Shown here: piece after piece, positions 51,501 to 63,959 of the stretch | Numbering within the stretch: position 1 is the first letter of the stretch | How the letters are laid out: the number at the start of each line of letters is the position of its first letter | Origin: Strigops habroptila | Taxonomy: Eukaryota > Chordata > Aves > Psittaciformes > Psittacidae | DNA: 64,000 nucleotides | Direction of reading: 5' to 3' | NCBI RefSeq assembly: GCF_004027225.2 | Contig: NW_022651112.1 | Coordinates: forward strand, 310,001 to 374,000 | The notes under the pieces: generated by a model | Told to the model about the DNA's origin: nothing | What the model saw: the letters and a program-made list of their open reading frames with translations, nothing else | The model's database searches: none | Program-made: the position numbers and the translations under genes

Positions 51501-54500
51501 ACTAGAGGGTGACTTGAAAGGCCCCAGTATGGATATCAAAGGACCCAAACTGGATATAGAAGCCCCTGATGTGGATATTGAGGTCCCGGAAGGGAAGTTG
51601 AAGGGTCCCAAGTTCAAGATGCCCGAGATGCATTTCAAAGCCCCCAAGATCTCGATGCCGGACTTTGACCTGAACCTGAAAGGTCCCAAAGTGAAGGGGG
51701 ACGTGGACGTCTCTGTGCCAAAGCTGGAGGGTGACTTGAAAGGCCCTGACATTGATATCAAAGGCCCTAAACTGGACGTTGACCTTCCTGACGTTGAACT
51801 GGAAGGTCCTGAAGGGAAACTGAAGGGCCCCAAGTTCAAGATGCCTGAGATGCACATCAAGGCTCCCAAGATCTCCATGCCCGACATTGACTTGAACCTG
51901 AAAGGTCCCAAAGTGAAGGGAGATGTGGATGTGTCTCTTCCCAAGGTAGAGGGTGACTTGAAGGGGCCTGAAATAGACATCAAAGGTCCCAAAGTTGATG
52001 TTGACCTTCCTGATGTTGAGCTGGAAGGTCCTGAGGGGAAGCTGAAGGGCCCCAAGTTCAAGATGCCCGAGATGCACATCAAGGCTCCCAAGTTCTCCAT
52101 GCCTGACATTGACTTGAACCTGAAGGGCCCCAAAGTGAAGGGAGATGTGGATGTGTCTCTCCCCAAGGTAGAGGGTGACCTGAAGGCTCCTGAGGTTGAC
52201 ATCAAAGGCCCCAAAGTGGACATTGAAGGTCCCGATGTCAATGTTCAAGGCCCAGAAGGAAAGTTCAAGATGCCCAAGTTCAAGATGCCCAAGTTCGGGA
52301 TGCCGGGATTCAAAGCAGAAGGCCCAGAGGTGGACGTGAACCTGCCCACAGGAAGCCTGGATGTTTCTGCTCCAAAGGTGGAGATTGAAGGTCCAGAGGT
52401 GGAGATTGAAGGTCCCAAGGGGAAGTTGAAGGGTCCCAAGTTCAAGATGCCTGAGATGCACATCAAGGCTCCCAAGATCTCCATGCCCGACATTGACTTG
52501 AACCTGAAGGGCCCCAAAGTGAAGGGAGATGTGGATGTGTCTCTTCCCAAGCTGGAAGGTGACCAAAAAGGCCCCGAAATTGATATCAAAGGTCCCAAAG
52601 TTGATGTTGACCTTCCTGATGTTGAGCTGGAAGTTCCTGAGGGGAAGCTGAAGGGTCCCAAGTTCAAGATGCCAGAGATGCACATCAAGGCTCCCAAGTT
52701 CTCCATGCCTGACATTGACTTGAACCTGAAGGGGCCCAAAGTGAAGGGAGATGTGGATGTGTCTCTTCCCAAGGTAGAGGGTGACTTGAAGGCTCCAGAA
52801 CTGGATATCAAAGGTCCCAAAGTTGATGTTGACCTTCCTGACGTTGAGCTGGAAGTTCCTGAGGGGAAGCTGAAAGGCCCCAAGTTCAAGATGCCCGAGA
52901 TGCACATCAAGGCTCCCAAGTTCTCCATGCCCGATGTTGACTTCAATCTGAAGGGCCCCAAAGTGAAGGGAGATGTGGATGTGTCTGTCCCAAAGCTCGA
53001 AGGTGACCTGAAGGCTCCTGATGTTGACATCAAAGGTCCCAAAGTAGATATTGAGGCACCAGACGTGGACATTCAAGGCCCAGAGGGAAAGTTCAAGATG
53101 CCCAAGTTCAAGATGCCCAAGTTCGGGATGCCGGGATTCAAAGCAGAAGGTCCAGAGGTGGATGTGAACCTGCCCACAGGAAGCCTGGATGTTTCTGCTC
53201 CAAAGGTGGACATTGAAGGTCCAGAGGTGGAGATTGAAGGTCCCGAGGGGAAGCTGAAGGGCCCCAAGTTCAAGATGCCCGAGATGCACATCAAGGCTCC
53301 CAAGATCTCCATGCCTGACATTGACTTGAACCTGAAGGGCCCCAAAGTGAAGGGAGATGTGGATGTGTCTCTTCCCAAGCTGGAAGGTGACCTAAAAGGC
53401 CCCGAAATTGATATCAAAGGTCCCAAAGTTGATGTTGACCTTCCTGATGTTGAGCTGGAAGTTCCTGAGGGGAAGCTGAAAGGACCCAAGTTCAAGATGC
53501 CCGAGATGCACATCAAGGCTCCCAAGATCTCCATGCCCGACATTGACTTGAACCTGAAGGGCCCCAAAGTGAAGGGAGATGTGGATGTGTCTCTTCCCAA
53601 GGTAGAGGGTGACTTGAAGGCTCCAGAACTGGATATCAAAGGTCCCAAAGTAGATGTTGACCTTCCCGACGTTGAGCTGGAAGGTCCTGAGGGGAAGCTG
53701 AAGGGCCCCAAGTTCAAGATGCCCGAGATGCACATCAAGGCTCCCAAGTTCTCCATGCCTGATGTTGACTTCAATCTGAAGGGGCCCAAAGTGAAGGGAG
53801 ATGTGGACGTGTCTCTCCCCAAGGTGGAGGCTGACCTGAAGGCTCCTGATGTTGACATCAAGGGTCCCAAAGTGGACATTGAAGGTCCCGATGTCAACAT
53901 TCAAGGTCCAGAGGGAAAGTTCAAGATGCCCAAGTTCAAGATGCCCAAGTTTGGGATGCCGGGATTCAAAGCAGAAGGTCCAGAGGTGGACGTGAACCTG
54001 CCCACAGGAAGCCTGGATGTTTCTGCTCCAAAGGTGGATATTGAAGGTCCAGAGGTGGAGATTGAAGGTCCCGAGGGGAAGCTGAAGGGCCCCAAGTTCA
54101 AGATGCCCGAGATGCACATCAAGGCTCCCAAGATCTCCATGCCTGATGTTGACTTCAATCTAAAGGGCCCTAAGCTGAAGGGAGATGTGGACATGTCTCT
54201 TCCCAAAGTAGAGGGTGATCTGCAGGCCCCTGAAATTGATATCAAAGGTCCCAAAGTCGACGCTGACATTCCTGACGTTGAGCTGGAAGGTCCTGAGGGG
54301 AAGCTGAAAGGCCCCAAGTTCAAGATGCCCGAGATGCACATCAAGGCTCCCAAGTTCTCCATGCCTGATGTTGACTTCAATCTGAAGGGCCCCAAAGTGA
54401 AGGGAGATGTGGACATTTCTGTCCCCAAGCTCGAAGGTGACCTGAAAGCTCCTGATGTTGACATCAAGGGCCCCAAAGTCAACATTGAGGCACCAGATGT

Positions 54501-57500
54501 GGACATTCATGGCCCTGAAGGTAAAATCAAAATGCCCAAGTTCAAGATGCCCAAGTTCGGGTTGTCTGGGTTGAAAGGAGAAGGTCCTGAACTTGATGTC
54601 AACCTACCTGAGGCCAATGTTGCTATTTCGGGTCCAAAGGTTGATGTTACTGTTCCTGACCTGGACATTGAAGGACCAGAAGGAAAACTTAAGGGCCCTA
54701 AACTGAAGAAGCCTGAGATGGGTTTCAACGTTCCCAAAATCTCCATGCCCGACATTGACTTACATTTGAAAGGTCCCAAAGTGAAAGGCGACGTTGATCC
54801 TTCTCTCCCCAAAGTAGAGGCTGAGCTGAAAAGTCCCAAGCTGGACATTAAAGGGCCAGAGGTTGAGGTTGAGGGACCAAAGCTCGATCTAGAAGGAAAA
54901 GCGAAAAAATCCAGGTTTAAACTTCCCAAATTTGGCTTTTCTGGCCCCAAAGTGCAAAGCCCTGAGGTGGATCTGAAACTGAAGAAACCTGAGGTTGAGC
55001 TGTCCGGCCCCAAAGTTGATATTACTGCTCCAGACGTGGATGTTCAGGCGAAATCAAAGGGCTCCAAGTTCAAAATGCCTTTTCTGACCATTTCCTCACC
55101 CAAAGTCTCGATGCCAGATGTGGAGCTCAACCTAAAAGGGCATAAAGTGAAAGGGGACTTGGATGTTTCCAGCCCCAAGTTGGAAGGGGAACTGAAAGGT
55201 CCTGATTTGGACATCAAAGGCCCCAAAGTCAACATTGAGGTGCCCGATGTGGATGTTCATGGGCCAGAGGGAAAACTCAAGATGCCCAAGTTCAAGATGC
55301 CCAAGTTTGGTGTGTCGGGGTTTAAGGGTGAGGGGCCCGAGGTGGACCTCAGCATCCCGAAAGCAGAGCTGGATGTTTCAGGTCCCAAGCTGGATGTTCA
55401 AGGTGCTGGCTTGGAAATGGAAGGTCCAGAGGGGAAGCTGAAGGGTCCTCAGTTGAAGATGCCAGAAGTGAACATCAAAGCACCCAAGATCTCCATGCCT
55501 GACATCGACTTGAACCTGAAAGGTCCCAAAGTGAAGGGAGATGTGGACGTGTCTCTTCCCCAGGTGGATCTGGAAGGCTCAGATGTGCATGTGAAAGGAC
55601 CAAAAGTGGATGTAGAGGTTCCTGACCTTGACATTGAAGGTCCCAAAGGCAAATTGAAAGGCCCCAAATTTAAAATGCCTGAAATGAACATCAAAGCTCC
55701 CCATATTCCCATGCCAGACTTGGACTTGAATTTGAAAGGTCCCAAGTTCAAAGGGGGGGTAGATATCGACCTTTCAGCACCAAAACTGGAAGGGGACTTG
55801 AGTGTGCCAGACGTTAACATCCAGGGACCAAAGGTTGACATTGAGGCTCCTGAGCTGGATGTTGAAGGAAAACTGAAAGGTCCCAAGTTCAAGATGCCTG
55901 AGATGCACTTCAAGGCTCCCAAAATCTCGATGCCAGATGCCAGCTTCAACCTGAAAGGTCCCAGCCTGAAAGGAGACATAGATGTTTCTGCTCCAAAGCT
56001 AGAAGGTGATCTAAAGGCTCCTGACATCAGTATTGGAGGCCCAAAGGTTGACATTGAGGTGCCAGATGTGGACATTCAAGGCCCAGAAGGAAAGTTCAAG
56101 ATACCCAAGTTCAAGATGCCCAAGTTCGGGGTGCCGGGATTCAAAGCAGAAGGTCCAGAGGTGGACGTGAACCTGCCCACAGGAAGCCTGGATGTTTCTG
56201 CTCCAAAGGTGGACATTGAAGGTCCAGAGGTGGAGATTGAAGGTCCTGAGGGGAAGCTGAAGGGCCCCAAGTTCAAGATGCCTGAGATGCACATCAAGGC
56301 TCCCAAGATCTCCATGCCCGACATTGACTTGAACCTGAAGGGCCCCAAAGTGAAGGGAGATGTGGATGTGTCTCTTCCCAAGCTGGAAGGTGACTTGAAG
56401 GCTCCAGAACTGGATATAAAAGGACCCAAAGTGGACATAGATGTTCCTGATGTGGAGATTGAAGGACCAGAAGGAAAACTGAAAGGCCCCAAAATGAAGA
56501 TGCCCGAGATGCATTTTAAGGCCCCCAAGATCTCAATGCCGGACTTTGACCTGAACCTGAAGGGCCCGAAAGTGAAGGGGGATGTGGACGTGTCTGTGCC
56601 ATGTGTGGAAGGTGACCTGAAAGGCCCCAAAGTGGATGTTAAAGGTCCTGAGTTGGACATTGGTGCCCCAGATGTTCAACTCGAGGGCCCAGAAGGGAAG
56701 TTGAAGGGTCCCAAGTTCAAGATGCCCGAGATGCATTTCAAAGCCCCCAAGATCTCGATGCCGGACTTTGACCTGAACCTGAAAGGTCCCAAAGTGAAGG
56801 GGGACGTGGACGTCTCTGTGCCAAAGCTGGAGGGTGACTTGAAAGGCCCCGACATTGACATCAAAGGCCCTAAACTGGACGTTGACCTTCCTGACGTTGA
56901 ACTGGAAGGTCCTGAAGGGAAACTGAAGGGCCCCAAGTTCAAGATGCCCGAGATGCACATCAAGGCTCCCAAGATCTCCATGCCCGACATCGACTTGAAC
57001 CTGAAAGGCCCCAAAGTGAAGGGAGATGTGGATGTGTCTCTTCCCAAGGTAGAGGGTGACTTGAAGGCTCCAGAACTGGATATCAAAGGTCCCAAAGTAG
57101 ATGTTGACCTTCCCGACGTTGAGCTGGAAGGTCCTGAGGGGAAGCTGAAGGGCCCCAAGTTCAAGATGCCCGAGATGCACATCAAGGCTCCCAAGTTCTC
57201 CATGCCTGACATTGACTTGAACCTGAAGGGGCCCAAAGTGAAGGGAGATGTGGATGTGTCTCTCCCCAAGGTGGAGGCTGACCTGAAGGCTCCTGAGGTT
57301 GACATCAAAGGCCCCAAAGTGGACATTGAAGGTCCCGATGTCAACATTCAAGGTCCAGAAGGAAAGTTCAAGATGCCCAAGTTCAAGATGCCCAAGTTTG
57401 GGATGCCGGGATTCAAAGCAGAGGGCCCAGAGGTGGACGTGAACCTGCCCACAGGAAGCCTGGATGTTTCTGCTCCGAAGGTGGACATTGAAGGTCCAGA

Positions 57501-60500
57501 GGTGGAGATTGAAGGTCCCGAGGGGAAGCTGAAGGGCCCCAAGTTCAAGATGCCCGAGATGCACATCAAGGCTCCCAAGATCTCCATGCCCGACATTGAC
57601 TTGAACCTGAAGGGCCCCAAAGTGAAGGGAGATGTGGATGTGTCTCTTCCCAAGCTGGAAGGTGACCTAAAAGGCCCCGAAATTGATATCAAAGGTCCCA
57701 AAGTTGATGTTGACCTTCCCGACGTTGAGCTGGAAGGTCCTGAGGGAAAGCTGAAAGGCCCCAAGTTCAAGATGCCCGAGATGCACATCAAGGCTCCCAA
57801 GTTCTCCATGCCCGACGTTGACTTCAATCTGAAGGGGCCCAAAGTGAAGGGAGATGTGGATGTGTCTGTCCCAAAGCTCGAAGGTGACCTGAAGGCTCCT
57901 GAGGTTGACATCAAAGGTCCCAAAGTAGATATTGAGGCACCAGACGTGGACATTCATGGCCCAGAGGGAAAGTTCAAGATGCCCAAGTTCAAGATGCCCA
58001 AGTTTGGGATGCCAGGATTCAAAGCAGAAGGCCCAGAGGTGGACGTGAACCTGCCCACAGGAAGCCTGGATGTTTCTGCTCCAAAGGTGGACATTGAAGG
58101 TCCAGAGGTGGAGATTGAAGGTCCTGAGGGGAAGCTGAAGGGCCCCAAGTTCAAGATGCCTGAGATGCACATCAAGGCTCCCAAGATCTCCATGCCTGAC
58201 ATTGACTTGAACCTGAAGGGCCCCAAAGTGAAGGGAGATGTGGATGTGTCAGTGCCAGGAGTTGAGTGTGAGCTGAAGGGCCCAGAGGTCAACATTGGGG
58301 GCCCTAAAATAGATGTCGGTGCCCCCGATGTTGATGTTGAAGGCCCGGAGGGGAAGTTCAAGCTGCCTAAGTTCAAGATGCCCAAGTTCTCCATGCCGGG
58401 CTTCAAAGGGGAGGGAGTGGATGTGGATGTGAACCTCCCCAAGGGAGATCTTGACCTCTCAGGCCCCAGCTTAGATGTGGAGGCTCCTGATGTGAGTGTG
58501 GATGGAAAAGTCAAAGGTCCCAAATTTACCATGCCCGAAATGCACATTAAGGCTCCCAAGGTCTCCCTCCCTGATGTCGACTTCAACATCAAGGGGCCCC
58601 AGCTGAAGGGAGGGGTAGATGTTTCTGGCCCCAGGCTTGAAGGTGATTTGAAAGCCCCCCAGATCGATGTGAAAGCCCCCAAAATCGACGTCGAGGTTCC
58701 CGATGTGGCCATTGAAGGGCCAGAGGGGAAACTGAAAGGCCCCAAGTTCAAGATGCCCGAGATGCACATCAAGGCCCCCAAGTTCTCCATGCCCGATGTT
58801 GACTTTAATCTGAAGGGCCCCAAAGTGAAGGGAGGTGTGGATGTCTCGGCTCCAAAGCTGGAAGGGGATTTGCAGTGTCCAGACGTTGACATCAAAGGCC
58901 CCAAGTTGGACATTGAGGCACCTGATGTGAACATCGAGGGGCCAGAGGGAAAAGTGAAAGGTCCCAAGTTCAAGATGCCTGAGATGCACATCAAGAGCCC
59001 CCACATCTCCATGCCTGACATTGACTTGAACCTGAAGGGCCCAAAGCTCGAGGGAGGTCTGAAGGGTCCTGAAATCGATATCAAAGGCCCCAAAGTAGAT
59101 ATTGAGGGGCCGGAGATCAACGGTGATGGTCTGGAGGGCAAGGTGAAGCTGCCAAAAATGAAGCTGCCCAAGTTTGGCCTTAAAGGAGAAGGTCCTGATG
59201 TAGACGTGAACCTGCCAAAGGCAGAGGTGGATCTCTCAGGCCCCAAGGTTGATATCAGTGTCCCAGATGTGAGCATCGAGGGTCCAGAGGGCAAACTGAA
59301 AGGTCCTAAACTGAAGATGCCAGAAGTGCACATGAATGTTCCCAAGATCTCGATGCCTGAGATCGATTTGAACTTGAAAGGCCACAAGGCCAAAGGAGGC
59401 TTTGACATTTCTACCCCAAAGCTCGAAGGTAACCTGAAAGGTCCTGACATTGACATCAAAGGCCCAGAACTTGGAGTCAAAGGCCCCGAGGTTGATGTTG
59501 AATGTCCTGACCTGAGCATTGAGGGCCCAGACGCAAATGTCAAGTTCCCCAAGTTTAAGAAGTCAAAGTTTGGGTTCGGGATGAAGAGCCCAAAGGCAGA
59601 AGTCAAGGTCCCAGGGGCAGATGTGGATCTACCTGAGGCAGAGCTGAGCCTGGAGGCACCAGATGTCAACCTTGGGGGCAAGGGCAAGAAGAGCAAGTTC
59701 AAGATGCCCAAACTTTACATGAGTGGCCCTAAAATCAAAGGGAAGAAGGGCGGGTTCGATGTGAATGTGGCCGGGGGAGACCTCGACCTGGATGTGACCG
59801 CAGCAGGGCCGGACGCGGCGGTCAAAGGTGACGTTACGGTGAAGTCTCCCAAAGGGAAGAAGCCAATGTTTGGGAAAATCTCCTTCCCAGATGTTGAATT
59901 TGACCTGAAGTCGCACCGGTTCCGAGGAGACGCTTCCCTGGCAGCCCCCAAAATCGAGGGGGAGCTCAAAGCCCCGGAGCTGGATGTCACTGTGCCAGCG
60001 CTCAAGAGTGACCTGAAAGGTCCAAGTCTCAACGTGGACGTCGAAGCTCCTGACGTGAGCATGAAGAAGCCCAAGTTCAACCTTCCCAGTGCACAGGTGG
60101 GCGCAGGAGGCTTGAAAATGGAGGGTGACTTCAGAGGAGCCTCCATTGACGTTGCGGTTCCCTCGATCCCGGTGCCAGATGTCGACTTAAATGTGAAAGG
60201 ACCAAAAGGCAAAGGTGAGGTCAATGTTCCTGGAGTAGAACTGGAAGGTCCCGAAGGGAAGCTGAAGTTGCCCAACGTGGGGAAAATGGGTCTCGGTCTG
60301 GAAATGCCAGATGTGAACTTGGATCTGTCTGTGCCAGCAGTGGAAGGAAGCGTGAGCCTCCCTTCGGCTGATGTCAACCTCCGAGGGGGCGATGTGAAGC
60401 TCAAAGGGCCCCAAATCTCCGGCCCTGAGTTTGATGGAAACCTGAAAGGACCAAAACTAAAGGGAGATCTGGACGTTTCGAGTTCCCTGGAAGGGCCCAA

Positions 60501-61941
60501 GATCAGCCTGGACGCGCCAGGAATTGACATAGGAGGGAAGTTGAAGCTGCCCAAGTTCAAGTCCCCAACGATGGAGGGACCGGACCTGAGCGTGAAGGGA
60601 GGCGGCGAGTGCTCAGTGGAGGCAAAAGCCCCGGGGGCAAGTCTCAACCTGGGCACCGCGGGCATCGATATCAGAGCACCCTCGGTGAATGTTTCTGCCC
60701 CAGATTTGGATGTAAACCTGAAAGGACCAAAGTTGGAAGGAGACTTGGATGTCAAATGCCCCAAAGCATCAGTGGATACATCTGACACTGGCTTCGAGAT
60801 CCTGGGTGGCACCATCAAGCTCCCGTCCCTCAAACTCCCCCAGTTTGGGCTTTCCAGCCCTGGTGTAGATGGAGCCGATGTTGGCGTCAGTCTTGAAGGT
60901 CCCCGAGTGAAAGGTGGGCTGAAGGGCTCCAGGCCTGGCTTTGGGCTGGAGGGACCTGATGTGGAATTGAAAGGGCCTCAAGTTTCCCTGCCAGACGCTG
61001 ACCTGAAGCTGAAAGGACCAAACCTGGATGTCGCCGGTGAGATCAAAGGTCCAAAAGTCAGCGTGGAAGCGCCTCGTGTGGACCTCAAGGAGCCCAGTGC
61101 TGGCGTCCACATCGATGCTCCGGCCATGGACGTGTCTGCACTGAAAGTGTCCGGGTCAGGTTTGAATGTCAACGTGAAAGGGCCGAAGCTCCACGTCGCT
61201 GGCTCAAAGGGAGGTCCTGGTGTCACCGCGGGCGCCCCAGAGCCCAGCCTGGGCAAAGTGTCCTTCCCCAAGCTGCGGATGCCCAAGTTCGTGTTTTCCG
61301 ACCCCGAGGTGAAGGGCAGGGAGATAGGGGTGGATGTGGAGTTCCCCGGGGCCGATGCCCATGTCCAGGCTGGTGCCGTGGAGCTGGAGCTGGAGGACAC
61401 CGATGTCAGACTGAAGAAATCCAAGATCAAGATGCCCAAGTTCAACTTCTCCAAGCAGAAAGGGAAGAGCAGCGGGGCCCTGGGCTCCCCAGAGGCGTCG
61501 GGGTCCAGAGGGGACCTGAAGAGCTCTAAGGCCAGCTTGGGCTCTGCAGAAGGGGAGCTGGATGGGGCAGAGGCACCATCGCCCAAGGGCAAGTTCTCCC
61601 TGTTCAAGACCAAGAAGACGCGGCACCGGTCGTCGTCATTCAGCGACGAGCGCTCGGCCCATTCCCCGCCATTGGGAGCGCTGGAGCTGGACGTCGGTGA
61701 CAAGGGCAAACAGGGCAGGATGAAATTTGGGACGTTCGGGGGCATCGGCTCCAAAACCAAAGGCTCGTACGAGGTGACGGGCAGCGACGAGGAGCTGGCG
61801 AAGGCACCGGGTGGCGGCATCGCCAAGAAGTCGCGGTTGTCCTCGTCCTCCAGCACCGACAGTGGGACGAAGGGCGGCTTCCGCTTGCCCAGCGTGGAGC
61901 TGACGGTGGCCAAGAGGAAGGAGCAGCCGGGCTGCACGTAG
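45550..61941 (+). CDS. AHNAK: AHNAK nucleoprotein (desmoyokin), giant repeat scaffold
   Basis: Very large membrane-cytoskeleton scaffold binding annexin 2/S100A10, actin and calcium channels. Three coding exons: 45550-45703 (ATG directly after the acceptor AG), 45853-46043 and 46126-61941 (TAG). They join in frame for 5386 aa (human 5890). Residues 1-115 carry the PDZ-like domain (GSGSHGITIDQTDDGVFV, DQIVSATVYFDNLQSGEV, LNTMGHHTVGL), then SGDDEEYRRIYTTKIKPRLK. The 15.8-kb last exon encodes ~128-aa repeats built from short phrases such as KGPKVDIEAPDVDI, GPEGKLKGPKFKMPEMHIK, APKISMPDIDLNLKGPKVKG and DVSLPKVEGDLK. The tail has basic, Ser-rich sequence (GKFSLFKTKKTRHRSSSFSD, KFGTFGG, SRLSSSSSTDSG) as in other AHNAKs. 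Long minus-strand frames inside are shadows of the repeat. Confidence 0.98.
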
Positions 61942-62740
61942 GGGCCGTTGTACATAGGGAGCCCCTCATGGGTCTGTAGATACGTTTTGTAGCTCGGGCT
62001 CCCCCCGCCCCATAACCCCAACCACCCCCCCAAAAAGCCGAGCGGGAGCTTCCCCGTGCTCAGAATGTCGGCTTGTGCATGGAATGCTGAGAGCTGCAGG
62101 TTACACGCCGGCTATTTTTTGATATAACTCTTCTATTTCCCCTGTTTTACCGGATACTTTCGGTGGTTTGGGTCATGGAAATGAGGTTTTGGGGTTGTTT
62201 GGGCTTTTTCTTTTCATCGTTTCTTGGTGGGGGCTGAAACTCGGGTTGGAGAAATGGAGCTTTAAGAGAAGCCACCCTGTGCCACGCGGCTGTAACGGAG
62301 CCGCGGGGCTGATCCGCGTGATTCCCATGGTTGGGATGCACCAGGATATCGGATAACAGGGAGGGAAAAGGACGAGCCGTGACCTGGTGGTGCAGGAAAA
62401 CAGCTCCAAAGGCTTCGGGTCTTCACCCCCCGCCATGCCCAAGGGCTGGTTTTAAGTTGTTTGATAAGATTTTCCTCGTCTTTCGTTGCCTTTGTTCCGT
62501 TCTTTGTACAAAAAGAGCAGAAAGAAAAAGAACCAAAACCCCCTAAATCTCGTCCCCTCGTGTCGAACGATTCTGGTTTGAGGGTCAAAAAGGAAAAATA
62601 CAGCAATAAAACAAAACAAAAAAAAAAAACCCAAAAAAACCTTCAAAAAACCAAAGCAAACCCCCCTTTTTTAGCACTTTAACAGCAAAATAATCACGGA
62701 TTCAGAAGAATGATCTTGTAAAATGCAAATAAAACGTTTA
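61942..62740 (+). other. AHNAK 3'UTR with polyadenylation signal
   Basis: About 800 bp of ordinary, AT-richer DNA after the TAG, with an A-rich stretch near 62610-62660. AATAAA at 62728-62733, followed by T/GT-rich sequence (GTTGTGTTGTTTGG), is the probable 3' end. Confidence 0.75.
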
Positions 62741-62984
62741 TTAACCGGGATTTGGCCGTTGTGTTGTTTGGTTTGGGGGGGTTTAAGGGTTATTTACTAT
62801 CTAATTTGGGGGGGGGGGGGCTGCCCCTCGCCATGGGACATTCTAGTTCCACCCCGCCCCCCACGTCAGGTTTGGGTCACGTTCCTCCAGTCCCGAAGGG
62901 GGCACTGTTCTCTGCCACCCCATCCGTGCGCCTCCTGCCCCCCCATCCCCATGTGTCACCTCCCAAGCACAAGGGGGCGCTGTG

Positions 62985-63180
62985 TCACACAACCGCCATG
63001 CCGGAAGTTGCCAGCCCGCCATTCGCCGGTGTGGCAGCAGTGCATGTTGGGAGTTGTAGTTCGGCGTAGACATCGTTCGGCCATGTTGCCCCGATGCATA
63101 TTGGGAGATGTAGTTCTCAAGCAGTGCCTGTCGGCCATGTTGCCCCGGTGCATGCTGGGAGCCGTTGGCCCCTGTCATTT
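62985..63180. promoter_or_regulatory. 54-bp tandem array of ZNF143/THAP11 and YY1 motifs with ETS site
   Basis: Three ZNF143-type sites, GCATGTTGGGAGTTGTAGT (63042-63060), GCATATTGGGAGATGTAGT (63096-63114) and a weaker GCATGCTGGGAGCC (63150-63163), recur every 54 bp. CGGCCATGTTG (YY1-like) at 63078-63088 and 63132-63142 keeps the same spacing. GCCGGAAGTTGCC (ETS) and CCGCCAT motifs lie just upstream. This combination is typical of strong TATA-less housekeeping promoters. No transcript start or gene could be assigned. Confidence 0.7.
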
Positions 63181-63360
63181 GGGATGTTTCCCTCCCCCCC
63201 CCGCCCCAGGATCCCCCAAAATACCCTCAAGAGCCCGGACCCGCCTCCTCCCCCCCGCTGGAGCCAGACCCAGCACTGAGCCCCATTGCTGAGCCCCACC
63301 ACCTGCTTGTGCCCCACGGGCTCCAGTTTATGCCTCCAACCCCCCCCTAGAACATCACGG

Positions 63361-63955
63361 GTCTAAAACTGGATAAATTTATACACGTTACAGAGGTGAT
63401 GTGAAAGAGCTGAGAATCTCTATATATGTAAATAAGCATAATATAATGTGATATAATATAATATAATATAAATATAATATAAAGTTTTATATTGCATTAT
63501 ATTGTATTAAATTGTGTTATATTACATAATATTGTATTACATTGCGTTATATTACATTATGTTACATGCTAAATTATACATTATATATTACATATATTAT
63601 ATGAATCATATAAAAATATACATAGACTATATATTACCATAGTATATTATGTTGCATTATAGCGGATTAGATTTTCTTTTTATATTGACATGTAGATATT
63701 CTTATTATATTACTATTGCATCACATTATACTATATTTACATCATATTATAATGAGATAACATTGTATAATGGTATGTAATATTATATATTACACTATAA
63801 TTTATATTATTATTTTAGATATTATATTACATTACATTATATTATCTTACATTATAATATTATATTATTATATATTATTTATATAAAATTATTCATATCA
63901 CATTTTATGATATGATATATCATAGCATATCACATCACATCATATCATTATCACT
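63361..63955. repeat. AT-rich TATAA/TTATAT simple-sequence tract
   Basis: About 600 bp of almost pure A/T with ATATAATATAATATAATA and ATTATATTGTATT-type units, many directly or inverted repeated. The change from GC-rich DNA is abrupt. No gene. Confidence 0.92.
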
Positions 63956-63959
63956 CTCT

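Noticed and set aside
48046-59711. Minus-strand frames of 300-675 codons inside AHNAK
   Set aside because: They mirror the AHNAK repeat register: the sense codons in the repeat rarely generate antisense stops. The predicted proteins are low-complexity and end at repeat boundaries.
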